Of a stretch of 50,103 nucleotides of DNA, positions 32,978 through 42,178 are shown one piece after another. Position 1 is the stretch's first letter. Each line of letters opens with the position of its first letter. Under the pieces are notes generated by a model that was not told the DNA's origin, searched no databases, and saw only the letters and a list, made by a program, of their open reading frames with translations. This DNA comes from Mesotoga sp. UBA6090 (GTDB taxonomy: Bacteria > Thermotogota > Thermotogae > Petrotogales > Kosmotogaceae), in the NCBI RefSeq assembly GCF_002435945.1, contig NZ_DIXC01000061.1:1-50103 (forward strand). The letters run 5' to 3'. Position numbers and translations under genes: made by a program.

Positions 32978-33823
32978 CTACCAATCAATTACATTTCGAA
33001 GCAGTCTTCTGTTATCAAAAATGTCGATATAATCTCCGGGTACATATAACTCTGAATCATCTGAAAAGATGTTAGAGTCGCCAATTGCGAAGACTTTCCC
33101 GAATCCGATATTTGCCGCCGCGGCAAATGGAACTACAATAACTACTTGAGATTCAGAACCTTGCGAAAAAGAAGGGCCTGCAGGGGTTCTCATCATTGAG
33201 TTTGCTTCATATACAACTGGTGTGAATGCTGTTGACTCGGCTCTGGCGATTATGACTGCATCATAACCCACATTTAGTGAGCAAGTTGCAAATAATGCAA
33301 TTTTGCCAAGACCGGAAGTAAGAAGATGAGATTCGAACTTGGTTGTTGTGATCCAGCTATTAACAGCGTCAAAGTTGTTGATATTGTCCTTAAGCTCGTT
33401 GTTGTTGAACTGAATATCTGCCCCGATTGAACTGGTAATGGCATTCAGGGGTGCATTATCATAGTAATCGTACCATTCTCCTAATAGAATCACTTTTCCC
33501 CCGCGACTGAGAAGTGCCGAAAGACTCGATTTCTCGGCAGCAGAAAATGGTGTCGTGGGGACTGCAATGAGGACTGTTCCATAGTTTTCCGGAAGAAACC
33601 CCACATCCGATGCAAGGCTCACAGAATAACCCTTCATCTGGAATTCCGAGATGAGCTCCTCGTACTCTTCTTCAAAATCAAATGTAGAACTGGAATGGTA
33701 GAAGTTGTTGTGGACGTCGTCTATCAACAGAGTTTTTGGAACGATTGGAAAAGATCCGGGCCAGCATGAAGTAAGCATTAGAACGATTAAGACCAAAACA
33801 GAAAGAAAGATGATTCGCTTCAT
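32978..33823 (-). CDS. Lipoprotein with a GldG/DUF4350-like domain
   Basis: A 281-residue predicted lipoprotein: MKRIIFLSVLVLIVLMLTS then Cys20. The soluble part resembles the class I amidotransferase-like domain found in GldG/DUF4350 proteins: LLIDDVHNNFYHSSSTFDFE, an EELISEFQMKGYSVSLASD segment, YGTVLIAVPTTPFSAAEKSS, LSRGGKVILLGEWYDYYDN, and a final GFGKVFAIGDSNIFSD (VxxxGDS..F, as at the end of such domains). No catalytic cysteine nucleophile is seen in the strand-turn position, so it is probably a binding rather than an enzymatic version. ATG 33823 has CAGGAAG upstream. Stand-alone gene, convergent with the FGGY kinase gene. Confidence 0.7.
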   Translation of the reverse strand: MKRIIFLSVLVLIVLMLTSCWPGSFPIVPKTLLIDDVHNNFYHSSSTFDFEEEYEELISEFQMKGYSVSLASDVGFLPENYGTVLIAVPTTPFSAAEKSSLSALLSRGGKVILLGEWYDYYDNAPLNAITSSIGADIQFNNNELKDNINNFDAVNSWITTTKFESHLLTSGLGKIALFATCSLNVGYDAVIIARAESTAFTPVVYEANSMMRTPAGPSFSQGSESQVVIVVPFAAAANIGFGKVFAIGDSNIFSDDSELYVPGDYIDIFDNRRLLRNVIDW

Positions 33824-34178
33824 CGGATACTTCCTGGTTTGAAACCGGTAATTCACTCTTATTTGCCAATGCAACGATACTGAGCACTTAAACTCGCTCT
33901 CAATGCTAACATGACCAAGACTAAATCCAATAAGTCTTCGAGATTCTCTCTTGACCAGTGTTACCAGAACTGGAAATCCGGTCGCACTTGCAGGTCTTTC
34001 TGTTGGGCCGTAACAGTACCATGTGGCACTCTTTGAGCTATAATATATGTAGGTAGATTATCGTCTCAGTGCTGCCTCCTAATCATGGATTGTAGCCAGA
34101 TTCTGAATCTGGATTCTGTAGGCCAGTAAGACTTTACGCGATTGAGGTAGACAACTATCTGTTAATCGGGGGAGTTCT
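33824..34178. other. Divergent intergenic region upstream of the prephenate dehydratase gene
   Basis: Contains a TATAAT at 34039-34044 on the plus strand (no good -35 partner) and the 17-bp palindrome at 34096-34112. No coding text is seen. Confidence 0.45.
34096..34112 (+). promoter_or_regulatory. 17-bp perfect palindrome upstream of pheA
   Basis: CCAGATTC-T-GAATCTGG, 8-bp arms around one base, 66 bases before the pheA start and 50 bases after the possible -10 box. The one-base centre makes a DNA-protein site more likely than an RNA hairpin. Confidence 0.45.
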
Positions 34179-35009
34179 TTGAAGAAAAAGAGTATCGCTT
34201 TTCAGGGCGAACACGGCGCTCATTCAGAACAGGCTATAAGAAAGTTGTCCGGGGAATCACCCATTACTATTCCATGCAGATCGTTTCGGGAGATGCTGAA
34301 ACTTGTAAGCGAAGAGAAGGTAGACTACGCGATGCTGCCGGTGGAAAACTCGCTGGCTGGCACCGTGATTCCGGCATATGATGCCCTCATAGAAAGCGAG
34401 CTCTTCGTCCATGCAGAAGTCATGCTTAGAATTGAACATTGCCTGATGGCGCCAGAAGGACTGAAAATTGAGGACGTGAGATTCGTGATTTCTCATCACC
34501 AGGCGCTTGCGCAGTGTTCTGAACACATAGAAGAAGAGGGCATGGAGGCAAAGGAGTATTATGATACTGCCGGTGCAGCCAGGGACCTAGCAACTTCAGA
34601 GATGCCCTTCACGGCCGCAATAGCCAGTGAGTTAGCAGCCAAGACCTATGGACTGAATATCTTGAGGAGAAATTTCGAAGATCTCGAAACAAATACAACT
34701 AGGTTCTTCTTAATGGGAGGAGAGGCCATGGAATGTTCTGGGGAATGCAAGACCTCAATAATATTCACCACAGAACATTCGCCCGGCGCTTTGTTCAATG
34801 TCCTTGGTGAGTTGTCGAACCGCGGTCTGAATTTGACAAAGATAGAGTCAAGGCCTTTCAAGAAGGAGATGTGGCACTATCTATTCTTTGTAGATTTTGA
34901 AGGAACAGTAGCCAGAAAACATGTAAGGGAAGCAGTAGAAGCGATCAGCGGGCGCTGCAGTTACTTCAAGTTCGTGGGTTCATATCGCTCGGCCAACTGC
35001 GAGATGTGA
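34179..35009 (+). CDS. pheA: Prephenate dehydratase
   Basis: A 276-residue monofunctional prephenate dehydratase (EC 4.2.1.51), converting prephenate to phenylpyruvate in phenylalanine synthesis. Catalytic domain at residues 4-178: FQGEHGAHSEQA, MLPVENSLAGTV, ISHHQALAQC and the active-site NTTRF (172-176, Thr174-Arg-Phe). The regulatory ACT domain at about 190-270 has the phenylalanine-binding GAL (203-205) and ESRP (223-226) motifs, so feedback inhibition is expected. No chorismate mutase domain is attached. The start is TTG 34179 with GGGGGAG six bases upstream. It stands alone, away from other aromatic genes in this window. Confidence 0.95.
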   Translation: MKKKSIAFQGEHGAHSEQAIRKLSGESPITIPCRSFREMLKLVSEEKVDYAMLPVENSLAGTVIPAYDALIESELFVHAEVMLRIEHCLMAPEGLKIEDVRFVISHHQALAQCSEHIEEEGMEAKEYYDTAGAARDLATSEMPFTAAIASELAAKTYGLNILRRNFEDLETNTTRFFLMGGEAMECSGECKTSIIFTTEHSPGALFNVLGELSNRGLNLTKIESRPFKKEMWHYLFFVDFEGTVARKHVREAVEAISGRCSYFKFVGSYRSANCEM

Positions 35010-35304
35010 ATCCGGCAACAGATATTCCAAGTCTGCCTAGTCTAAGAGCTGAAGTTCTTGAGAAGCACTATTGTGAAATAGAAAATTAGACAAAGATTTC
35101 ACGCCAATTCTTGCCGATTCCTATTGTCAATAATGACCCAAGGTTATTTGGCAGCGATTACACCTTCTTCATGATTATGCTCACAAAGCAGAAAGAACCG
35201 GCAGCCGGCTATTTCAATATATCGTTGTATAAGCGAGCAACGCCTTTGGCTGATTTGTCAACTCGGATGCCTTGTTTGAGAATAGAACGCTGAGGGTTTC
35301 TTTG

Positions 35305-36423
35305 TTACTTGTCGGTTCTTACGATCCTGAAACCAACAACATATATTCCGATTTCTCCATTCACTTCCTCTCGATAAGGTACCCTCAGGGGTCTTGCGAT
35401 ATTGAAGTAACTACCTCCCCTGATTATGAAGTCCTTGCTGCCGTCTATTGGGACGTAGGGATTTGTAGTTGAGTCAGCAGTGTATTCCTGGAAGGTTTCA
35501 GTACACCATTCGAACACATTGCCACTCATGTCGTGTATTCCCAATCCGTTGGGTTCCTTCTCTCCGACTGGCCATGTTGAAAGGCTATCCGTAGTGTCAT
35601 TGTGAGCATTCTCTCTGTACCATGCGACTTCATCGGGATCATTGCTTCCTGAGTACTTAAATAATGACTCTGAATCTCCACCCCTTGCAGCGTATTCCCA
35701 CTCGGCTTCCGTGGGCAAGCGAAACCCAATTACTTCAGACGGGTTATCTGCCATGCCGCCTGAAAGATCGAGCAGATTACCGTTGTCGTCATACGCTCTT
35801 GCCAGTCCCGCCTTATCGCTTAACCAGTTGCAGTAGGCAATTGCGTCATACCAGGAAACGGAAATCACTGGTCTCCTTTCTCTGCCCCAGGAGAAATCTT
35901 TGGGTTTTGTTCTGCCCAAGTCGTCGCAGAAAGCATCGAATTCATCAAAGGTGACCTCATACTTTCCAATGTAGTAGTCGTAATCTAGAGTTACTTCGTG
36001 CAGAGGTAATTCATTCTCGTATCCGTCTCCCCAAGAGTCTCCCATCGTGAATGTACCGCCTGCAACAAATCTCATCTCTTCAATGGCAACGAAATTCCAG
36101 GAGATGATATTAGAATACGCTCCTTCGTTGTCTTCGGCCTTCACTTCAAATGAATGAACTCCAGTTCCGTAATCATTCCAGACGTATTCTGTTTCCAGTC
36201 CGTAGTCATCCCAGCCTGCTTCATCGACGTTGACGTAGTACTTCGCAATAGTGCCGTCTGGATCCGTTGCGTTCCACTCGAGAACGTTCTCTGAATGATC
36301 AATTGCTCCTTCAGATCCACCGATCTTCTGGAGAACAGGCGGCTGGTCTTCCCTGGGTTTCTTGCACCCTGCGAGTATCACTGCAAACATAACTATTAGT
36401 AACAGTATCAAGAATCGTCTCAT
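35305..36423 (-). CDS. Lipoprotein with Ig-like and SUMF1-fold domains
   Basis: A 372-residue lipoprotein (MRRFLILLLIVMFAVILAG then Cys20). After the anchor comes an Ig/fibronectin-like domain (about residues 28-112: ENVLEWNATDPDGTIAKYYV; GTGVHSFEVKAEDNEGAYSN), then one FGE-sulfatase domain (about 118-372: GGTFTMGDSWGDG; YYIGKYEVTFDEFDAFCDDL; SVSWYDAIAYCNWLS; GFRLPTEAEWEYAARGG; GIHDMSGNVFEWC; IIRGGSYF; GFRIVR). After RGGSY there are no cysteines at all, so it cannot be a true formylglycine-generating enzyme; a structural or ligand-binding role on the cell surface is likelier. Close paralogue of 15733-16551, with the Ig-like domain added. Convergent with pheA. Confidence 0.85.
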   Translation of the reverse strand: MRRFLILLLIVMFAVILAGCKKPREDQPPVLQKIGGSEGAIDHSENVLEWNATDPDGTIAKYYVNVDEAGWDDYGLETEYVWNDYGTGVHSFEVKAEDNEGAYSNIISWNFVAIEEMRFVAGGTFTMGDSWGDGYENELPLHEVTLDYDYYIGKYEVTFDEFDAFCDDLGRTKPKDFSWGRERRPVISVSWYDAIAYCNWLSDKAGLARAYDDNGNLLDLSGGMADNPSEVIGFRLPTEAEWEYAARGGDSESLFKYSGSNDPDEVAWYRENAHNDTTDSLSTWPVGEKEPNGLGIHDMSGNVFEWCTETFQEYTADSTTNPYVPIDGSKDFIIRGGSYFNIARPLRVPYREEVNGEIGIYVVGFRIVRTDK

Positions 36424-36534
36424 CTCTCAATAACCCCCTTTCGCTGGCAGTTAATCAGGACCAAACTGTTCTTGTCACATTGTTCCTCTTTACTCTTCAT
36501 CTTCCAATGCAAGTTCATAAGTATCGCTACTGAG

Positions 36535-37660
36535 CAATTCTACCGATTCTGAACCCAGCTATGCTTCCGAGATCTATGGGAATTGTAGGGAACCGATAAG
36601 AAACTCGGATGTTTTTCTCAGGAAAGGTCCAGCAAACGCCTGACTGATCCGGTGAGTTCCGCTGGAAACGTACGGGTTTGTTTTTTGAGAAGCGGTATTT
36701 TCAGATTAGAAGTCGGTGCACCACTCAAGCACGTTACCGCTCATGTCAAAAAATGCCGAGAGCGTTTGGTTCGAGCCGGCCAACCGGTTGTGTCTTCTCG
36801 TTAGAGTTGTAATCGTACTAGGCTACTAGTGAAGGGTTATCGCTTCCAGACCACTTGTATTCGGAGTTATGTTTACCTCCTCGTGCGACATATTCCCTCT
36901 GGCTTCCGTCAACAATCTGTATCCCAGTACTTCTGTAATGTCCGTCGTTAACTTCCCCTCCGAATCGAGCAACTGACCTTCGTTGACTTCGCAATGTCTT
37001 ATGTAGGCAGGAAGCAGACCATCCTTTTCACTCAACCAGTTGCAGTATTCTATTGCCATCCACCATGGCACATTGATTACGGGCCTGCTGCCCATTCCCC
37101 AGCCTTCATCGGAGGGGATTACGGCTCCCTTATCTACGCAGAACTCATTGTACTCGTTGAAAGTAACTGGATACTTCCCCCTACAAAGAAATCGTACGTG
37201 AGTTCAACCTGATGGGTTGTTTTCTTCATGTTAAAGCCGTCTCCTCAGGTATCTCCCATGGTGAAAGAACCCCACTCACAAAGACGAAGTCTCTCAAATA
37301 GGGTTCAAATAAGAGAAAAGTGAAAGTCCAGATTATCGGTTCAGAAGAAAGCCCTTTGTCATCTTTCGCCCTGACCTCAAAAGTATGATCTCCTTCTTGA
37401 TAACCGCACCAGGTGTAATGGTCTTTGTATCGTGATCAACCCATTCTCCGCCATCTGTTCTATACTGATACAAAGAGACGTAGCCATCGTCGTCATAACC
37501 GATCCACTCAAATGTAATGCAGACATCAAGAGTGTCGCCAGAAGGTTCGGAGGATTCTTTCTCGATTACAGGTGGTTGATTACTCCTGAAGATGCATGAG
37601 GCCGTCAAGAACAGTACAATTAATTAAGAAGAGTGCCAAAGATATCAGTCTTGGCTTCAT
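36535..37660 (-). pseudogene. Decayed third copy of the Ig/SUMF1-like lipoprotein gene
   Basis: A good RBS (GGGAGGTGG) and ATG at 37660 start MKPRLISLALFL, then the frame breaks and the lipobox and Ig-like part continue in another frame (TASCIFRSNQPPVIEKESSE, then GYDDDGYVSLYQYRTDGGEW). Pieces of the SUMF1 domain follow in changing frames: NVPWWMAIEYCNWLSEKDG, LTTDITEVLGYRLLTEA (36826-37095), and a C-terminal GSIAGFRIGR near 36540. At least four frame changes or stops. The order of pieces is the same as in the intact neighbour at 35305-36423, which suggests a tandem duplication followed by decay. Confidence 0.75.
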
Positions 37661-38027
37661 TGTGTTTCCACCTCCCTAAAGCGCTGGTGCTGAGATAGGC
37701 CAAACCTGTAGAAGGAGGCAGATGCCAACTTATGAAGTGCTCTTTTTTATCTTGCCAGCCAAATCCTGAGCTGACAACGCAAAATTAAGTGGGCGCGTCT
37801 CTCCTAGCAGGTCTTGCAGATTGAGCTCAGTACAAAACTAAGGCTCAAGTTTTCATTATCTGGCAATGAGCCAGAAGAGCATCTAGTAGGAAATTCAACG
37901 AAGTGAAAACACTGCAGGCTTCATTAAGTAGGCGATTTCTCATCGACACCACAACCACATACTATCAGACTTCTCTCTCTCTCAGCAGAGGTGGATCTAC
38001 AGTTGTCGCCTTTTTGCTATACTGTCT
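37661..38027. other. Intergenic region with no recognised feature
   Basis: Between the end of the third sugar operon and the pseudogene. Only a CT-rich tract near 37971-37983 stands out. No hairpin with T run is seen after the stop at 38028. Confidence 0.4.
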
Positions 38028-41000
38028 TTATGCATTTCGTGAATAAGCCTTTAAAAGAACAGTCACCGTTTTGTATGAAATGCTCTTATTACCCTTCACA
38101 ATGAGTTCGTTGCCCACAATATCGGCGTTCTCGGCTTCGATCTTCCCGGATGCCATAATAGGAATGGAAGAGGTCTTTCCCGGTGATCTAACAATCAGCT
38201 GCCAGCAGTCAGATTCCAACATTCTTCTGATTGCTATTATCCTGGGTTGTGAACTCTTTTTGTTTTTAGTAAGCTGTGGTTCAACTGGAAAGATCAAGAA
38301 CGGAGCTGTATAAGTAATCGAAATGTCTAGCTTCTTTCCCGATATACTTTTGTCGAGTTCAACTCTCTTTGATGTGATTCCGTCAAGGGTTCTTACAGGA
38401 AGCGGGTTGTTGTTGACAGAAATCCTAACACCACTTGAATACTTGGGTATCCAGGGTGTGAAACGGACAGAAATTTCTTCCGGCATGTGTATTTCGAAAT
38501 GCTGCGTTACTTCTACCCTGTCATCAATCAGTGTCGTACATTCATATGACAACGCGAGGCAGTTGCTCCCCAATGCTAGACAGGGAGCTTCTACTCTCCT
38601 GAGGTTCAACGGTATTGAGGGCTGAAAGTCAATGATACCCTCGATTATGTTTGGAGCGAAGCCAAGTACACCTTCGTAGAATGGTTGAAATCCCATTGTT
38701 TCAGACCAGGCCTGATGAGGACATATCCCGGACAGTTCGTAGGTCTGCCCATTCAGAACTTCTGGAATGTACCCTGATGAGAAGTCCTTATACATGTATA
38801 GATTGGCCAGCATGTGATTGTATGCGTCTAGATCTGCCCCAAGTTTGAACTGAGCCAGGGCAGCCCAACCGGTAAATAAAGGCCAGACGCTTCCCTCATG
38901 ATAGCCTTTAGGATTGAATATCCCTGAACTCTTTCCTATTATTCTTACCCCCCAGTCAGTGGAGAAGTCATCACTAGCCAGATCTTCTATTTGGGCGGAG
39001 ATTCTTTCGTTAGGCACACAGTCGAATATCGAACCCATTGAAGACATAATCGTTCTGAATTTCATCTGCTTTCCCGATTCATCTATTCCCAGAACAAAAC
39101 CCATCTCAGGATCGTATAGTTTTTCGAGGCCTATCAAGCATCGTCTCTGAAGATCTGGCAAATGAGACTTAACCCTTTCCTCTCCAAGATAACTGGAAAG
39201 AATTTCTATGCCCCTGAGAGCTGCAATCCATATGCAGTTCAAATAAAATGAGGCTTTTGCGCCGTACAGTTTTCCCCCTTCGACCCAGCCGTGGCCAGCA
39301 ACGGTGTTTTCAATTAGACCATCACCATCTGAATCGGTTTTTGAACAGTACTCTAGAGCTTTCTCAATTTTATCCCAGTTTTTCCTGGCAAATCCAATAT
39401 CGCCACTCTGCACACAATACTTATACATCGTGTAAAGAAAGAGGGGAGTGGAGTCGGCGGCGTCATAGTGAACAACGTTGCTGGTAGTGAGTTCATGATA
39501 GATCTTTCCATCGATTCTCTGAAATTTCATTAGAAGCTCGAGGTTCTCTTTGACCGTCGTGAAGTCTCCAATGTCGAGAAATGCCAGTGAGCACCATAGG
39601 CTGTCTCGGCCGAAGTACCAGGCGTAGCCGGGCCTTGCACTGAACCAGCCTGGTCTGCTGGAAGCATATCCTGCTACAAGGCCTGTTCCAAGATTCGGTA
39701 CTGTCACTCTGAACTTGATTGCTCCAATTCTCGCCATGTCAAGAGCCTCATTGAGTCTTGAGTCATCTGTTATGATCCTTCCCTTTTCGAGGTACTTCAG
39801 GTAGAATTCATTGGTTTTGCGTATCTCATCTTGCATATCGATTTGCTTCGGGAGCTCTTCGTTTTTATTACATGAGATAACCGAGAGTACAGCCGTTCCT
39901 GTCGCTTTGCTACTAATCGACACGAAGATCTCTTTGTCAATCCCATCCAGAGATACTGAAGATGGATTCGAGAAGACGAACAGGCTCTTGATCTGGGAGT
40001 CCTCGGTCTGAAGAATGAACCCGTTATTAAGTTTGGTGAACCGTTTTTCTCCGTTGAAAGCATCATCCATTGGCCACATTATCCTGAGATCAGATTCGAA
40101 GCGAATATCGATGCTATGTGCTATGTAGTCGTAGAAATCGAACTGTAAAAAAAGATAGGGATTCTCGAGACTGCAAAAGACAGTTATCTCTCCGCAGCAA
40201 AGTTCATAGACGACTCTTTCGGGTGTGTAGAGAACCCTATTGAGTGCTTTTGACACATTTTCTCCATCTACAGAGAACTCCATGGATCTCAAGATTCTGA
40301 AGGGATGCATCCACACTTCCTCGATCTTATGGACTGAGATATTTGCCAGGACTCGTCTTCCTGTGGAATTCATGTAACCCTTGGCGTCCTCGATCTTTAT
40401 GGATGAAGACGGCCAGCTAATAACCGGTGAGATTGATGGAAGTCTTTGATCTGGAGTCTCTGAAGTCTGAACAAATCCCGACTTCGATTCTTTCCAGTAT
40501 TTGCCTTGTCTGCCAGGAGAAAGCATCCAGAGGATACTATTCTCGATGAACCTTCGAGCTTCGGCATTATAACGAGTATCAGCTTCCTCAAATGAAAGAT
40601 AGCCTCCAATGGAGAGAACTGGAAAGCCTCCAATATCATGAAGCCAAATCAGTTTTCTGTCCCTAATATAGCTTATGTATCGTTTCTCGACGGCCACTAC
40701 CTTTGCTCTACTGCCTATATAGTAAAAGACATTCGGCATCTTTTCAAGGCCTTTGAGATGGGTGCTGTAGAAGCCTCCAAACAACCCTTCAAATAGAGGG
40801 TGGTTCTTATAGCACTGAAATCCCCTTTTGTCCCACGGGGAGCTGTCCTTAAAGACTCTTCGCTCTTCAATAGTGCCGGTATCATCTGCCCCAATCGTTT
40901 CAATGATTGTGACGGCCTTTCCAATAAGGATTATGGGTTTGACCCCTATTGAGGGCGATAGAGATTTCAGATCCGGTACGATGTTGTTCAGTATCAGCAG

Positions 41001-41099
41001 TTCATTCTTGTCGCAATCTATTATCGTACTGGTTTGGTATCCAGCTTCCTGAATAATCTCAGTGAGGTGGTTTCCTTTCTCTTCAATGACACAGATCAT
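38028..41099 (-). CDS. Large (alpha/alpha)6-barrel glycoside hydrolase with amidotransferase-like N-terminus
   Basis: About 1023 residues, no signal peptide. Residues 1-205 look like a class I amidotransferase/ThuA-like Rossmann domain (LLILNNIVPDL; NHPLFEGLFGGFYSTHL; GGYLSFEEADTRYNAEARRF), with no obvious catalytic cysteine. A beta-sandwich follows (about 240-430). From about residue 445 comes an (alpha/alpha)6 toroid like amylo-alpha-1,6-glucosidase / GH63-type enzymes: GYAWYFGRDSLWCSLAFLDI, HYDAADSTPLFLYTMYKYC, DSDGDGLIENTVAGHGWVEG and HQAWSETMGFQPFY. The GRDS-W and ENTVAGHGWVEGG segments are typical of the acid-containing loops. A C-terminal beta domain completes it. ATG 41099 is chosen since GAGGTAA lies 10 bases upstream, 11 bases after the stop of the DUF2961 gene; an overlapping ATG at 41129 is possible. 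It is the last gene of the operon. Confidence 0.8.
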   Translation of the reverse strand: MICVIEEKGNHLTEIIQEAGYQTSTIIDCDKNELLILNNIVPDLKSLSPSIGVKPIILIGKAVTIIETIGADDTGTIEERRVFKDSSPWDKRGFQCYKNHPLFEGLFGGFYSTHLKGLEKMPNVFYYIGSRAKVVAVEKRYISYIRDRKLIWLHDIGGFPVLSIGGYLSFEEADTRYNAEARRFIENSILWMLSPGRQGKYWKESKSGFVQTSETPDQRLPSISPVISWPSSSIKIEDAKGYMNSTGRRVLANISVHKIEEVWMHPFRILRSMEFSVDGENVSKALNRVLYTPERVVYELCCGEITVFCSLENPYLFLQFDFYDYIAHSIDIRFESDLRIMWPMDDAFNGEKRFTKLNNGFILQTEDSQIKSLFVFSNPSSVSLDGIDKEIFVSISSKATGTAVLSVISCNKNEELPKQIDMQDEIRKTNEFYLKYLEKGRIITDDSRLNEALDMARIGAIKFRVTVPNLGTGLVAGYASSRPGWFSARPGYAWYFGRDSLWCSLAFLDIGDFTTVKENLELLMKFQRIDGKIYHELTTSNVVHYDAADSTPLFLYTMYKYCVQSGDIGFARKNWDKIEKALEYCSKTDSDGDGLIENTVAGHGWVEGGKLYGAKASFYLNCIWIAALRGIEILSSYLGEERVKSHLPDLQRRCLIGLEKLYDPEMGFVLGIDESGKQMKFRTIMSSMGSIFDCVPNERISAQIEDLASDDFSTDWGVRIIGKSSGIFNPKGYHEGSVWPLFTGWAALAQFKLGADLDAYNHMLANLYMYKDFSSGYIPEVLNGQTYELSGICPHQAWSETMGFQPFYEGVLGFAPNIIEGIIDFQPSIPLNLRRVEAPCLALGSNCLALSYECTTLIDDRVEVTQHFEIHMPEEISVRFTPWIPKYSSGVRISVNNNPLPVRTLDGITSKRVELDKSISGKKLDISITYTAPFLIFPVEPQLTKNKKSSQPRIIAIRRMLESDCWQLIVRSPGKTSSIPIMASGKIEAENADIVGNELIVKGNKSISYKTVTVLLKAYSRNA

Positions 41100-41109
41100 C
41101 TGCAGTTTC

Positions 41110-42141
41110 TTACCTCGACCACAGTTCATCCTGCGAGTATCTCTTCGAAAAGTCTGAATGAGGCTCCCTTTGATACCAGTAAGCCACAGTGGCGATGTCG
41201 TCCGTCAATGGCTGGAATGTTCCATCGGGATACCAACCAAGCGCTTGCACTGTTACTCTTATTGAGCTGCTGAACCTTATCGGATCAGGGATATGCCAGC
41301 GATAGAGACCGTGTCTGGGAATTTCCCCCTCTTCCCTTCTCCATAGAGGATACCCGCAGAATGGTGAGGAAAAGGTTTCCCCGAAACACCAGGCACCTCC
41401 GAAGTAATCTTCAGTTCCCGTTGTACAGATAGTTGGGTTTTCTTCTCCGTCAAGGAAGAACTTAACTTCTCCCTCTCCCCACCAGCCATTTGAGAGCTGA
41501 GACCAGCCGGCCACCGTGCCCACATAATGACCGACGCCGCTCACGCCCTCCAGAATTACGTGTTCCGGACACTCACGAGTGGTCATCGATCTTCTCCAAT
41601 TTGCGTGAAAGTATGCGGCTGACTCAGAAATATTACCCAGAGAGTAGTCAATCTGATAGAAGAAATTATGAAAGGGCTTTGAAGAGAGGTTCTCGACTTC
41701 TATTCTTGCACTCTTCCTGAACGGCATTGGCCAGTAGCAGTTGAACCCTCCCGATGGGTTCACCGACAAAGGGAGCGAGTTGATATTGTACCTAAGTCCG
41801 TGAGTGCAGCCAAAAAAGTCACCGAGAGGAGCTTCAACTGAAGGAGATTGCTCGTCGTCCCAGTAGAACCTCATCAAGCAGCTTCTATATGCCTTACTGT
41901 CAACGGTTATCCATATGTGCCTTATCGTACCGGGTCCGTCGATTTTTGCCAGTTCGACTCTTCCCATTGCTGGAAGTTCGATACAGGGTCTGACTTTCCA
42001 CCCCAATCCCAGCTTTCTTGCAGGTCCCTTTCCTTCAGGTTGCTCGAGAGCACCTTCGGAAAGACTTCCATCAGGGTTTTCTGCAGAAATAGATCGCGAG
42101 CATTCGTTCTTGATCTCACATATGTCACCAAAGAATGACAA
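41110..42141 (-). CDS. DUF2961 / GH172-family protein
   Basis: A 343-residue protein without signal peptide, the normal length of a single DUF2961 jelly-roll unit. Family text: GPGTIRHIWITV (residues 69-80), RFYWDDEQSPSVEAPLGDFF, GGFNCYWPMPFRKSARIEVE, FYQIDYSLG, GEGEVKFFLDGE, the hallmark TGTEDYFGGAW (241-251), and YRWHIPDPIRFSSSIRV. DUF2961 proteins form glycoside hydrolase family 172, known members of which act on alpha-fructofuranosides and D-arabinofuranosides, usually as trimers or hexamers. The acidic residues of TGTEDYF and GEGE are kept. TTG 42141 with GGGGTGAT upstream is the start. It probably cleaves a furanosidic oligosaccharide brought in by the adjoining ABC transporter. Confidence 0.88.
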   Translation of the reverse strand: MSFFGDICEIKNECSRSISAENPDGSLSEGALEQPEGKGPARKLGLGWKVRPCIELPAMGRVELAKIDGPGTIRHIWITVDSKAYRSCLMRFYWDDEQSPSVEAPLGDFFGCTHGLRYNINSLPLSVNPSGGFNCYWPMPFRKSARIEVENLSSKPFHNFFYQIDYSLGNISESAAYFHANWRRSMTTRECPEHVILEGVSGVGHYVGTVAGWSQLSNGWWGEGEVKFFLDGEENPTICTTGTEDYFGGAWCFGETFSSPFCGYPLWRREEGEIPRHGLYRWHIPDPIRFSSSIRVTVQALGWYPDGTFQPLTDDIATVAYWYQREPHSDFSKRYSQDELWSR

Positions 42142-42178
42142 ACTATCACCCCTTTCTTCTATTTCTTTAGGCAGCTGG

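Noticed and set aside
35111..35293. 60-residue plus-strand open frame after pheA
   Set aside because: No ribosome binding site, signal or family; the region shows only short broken frames.
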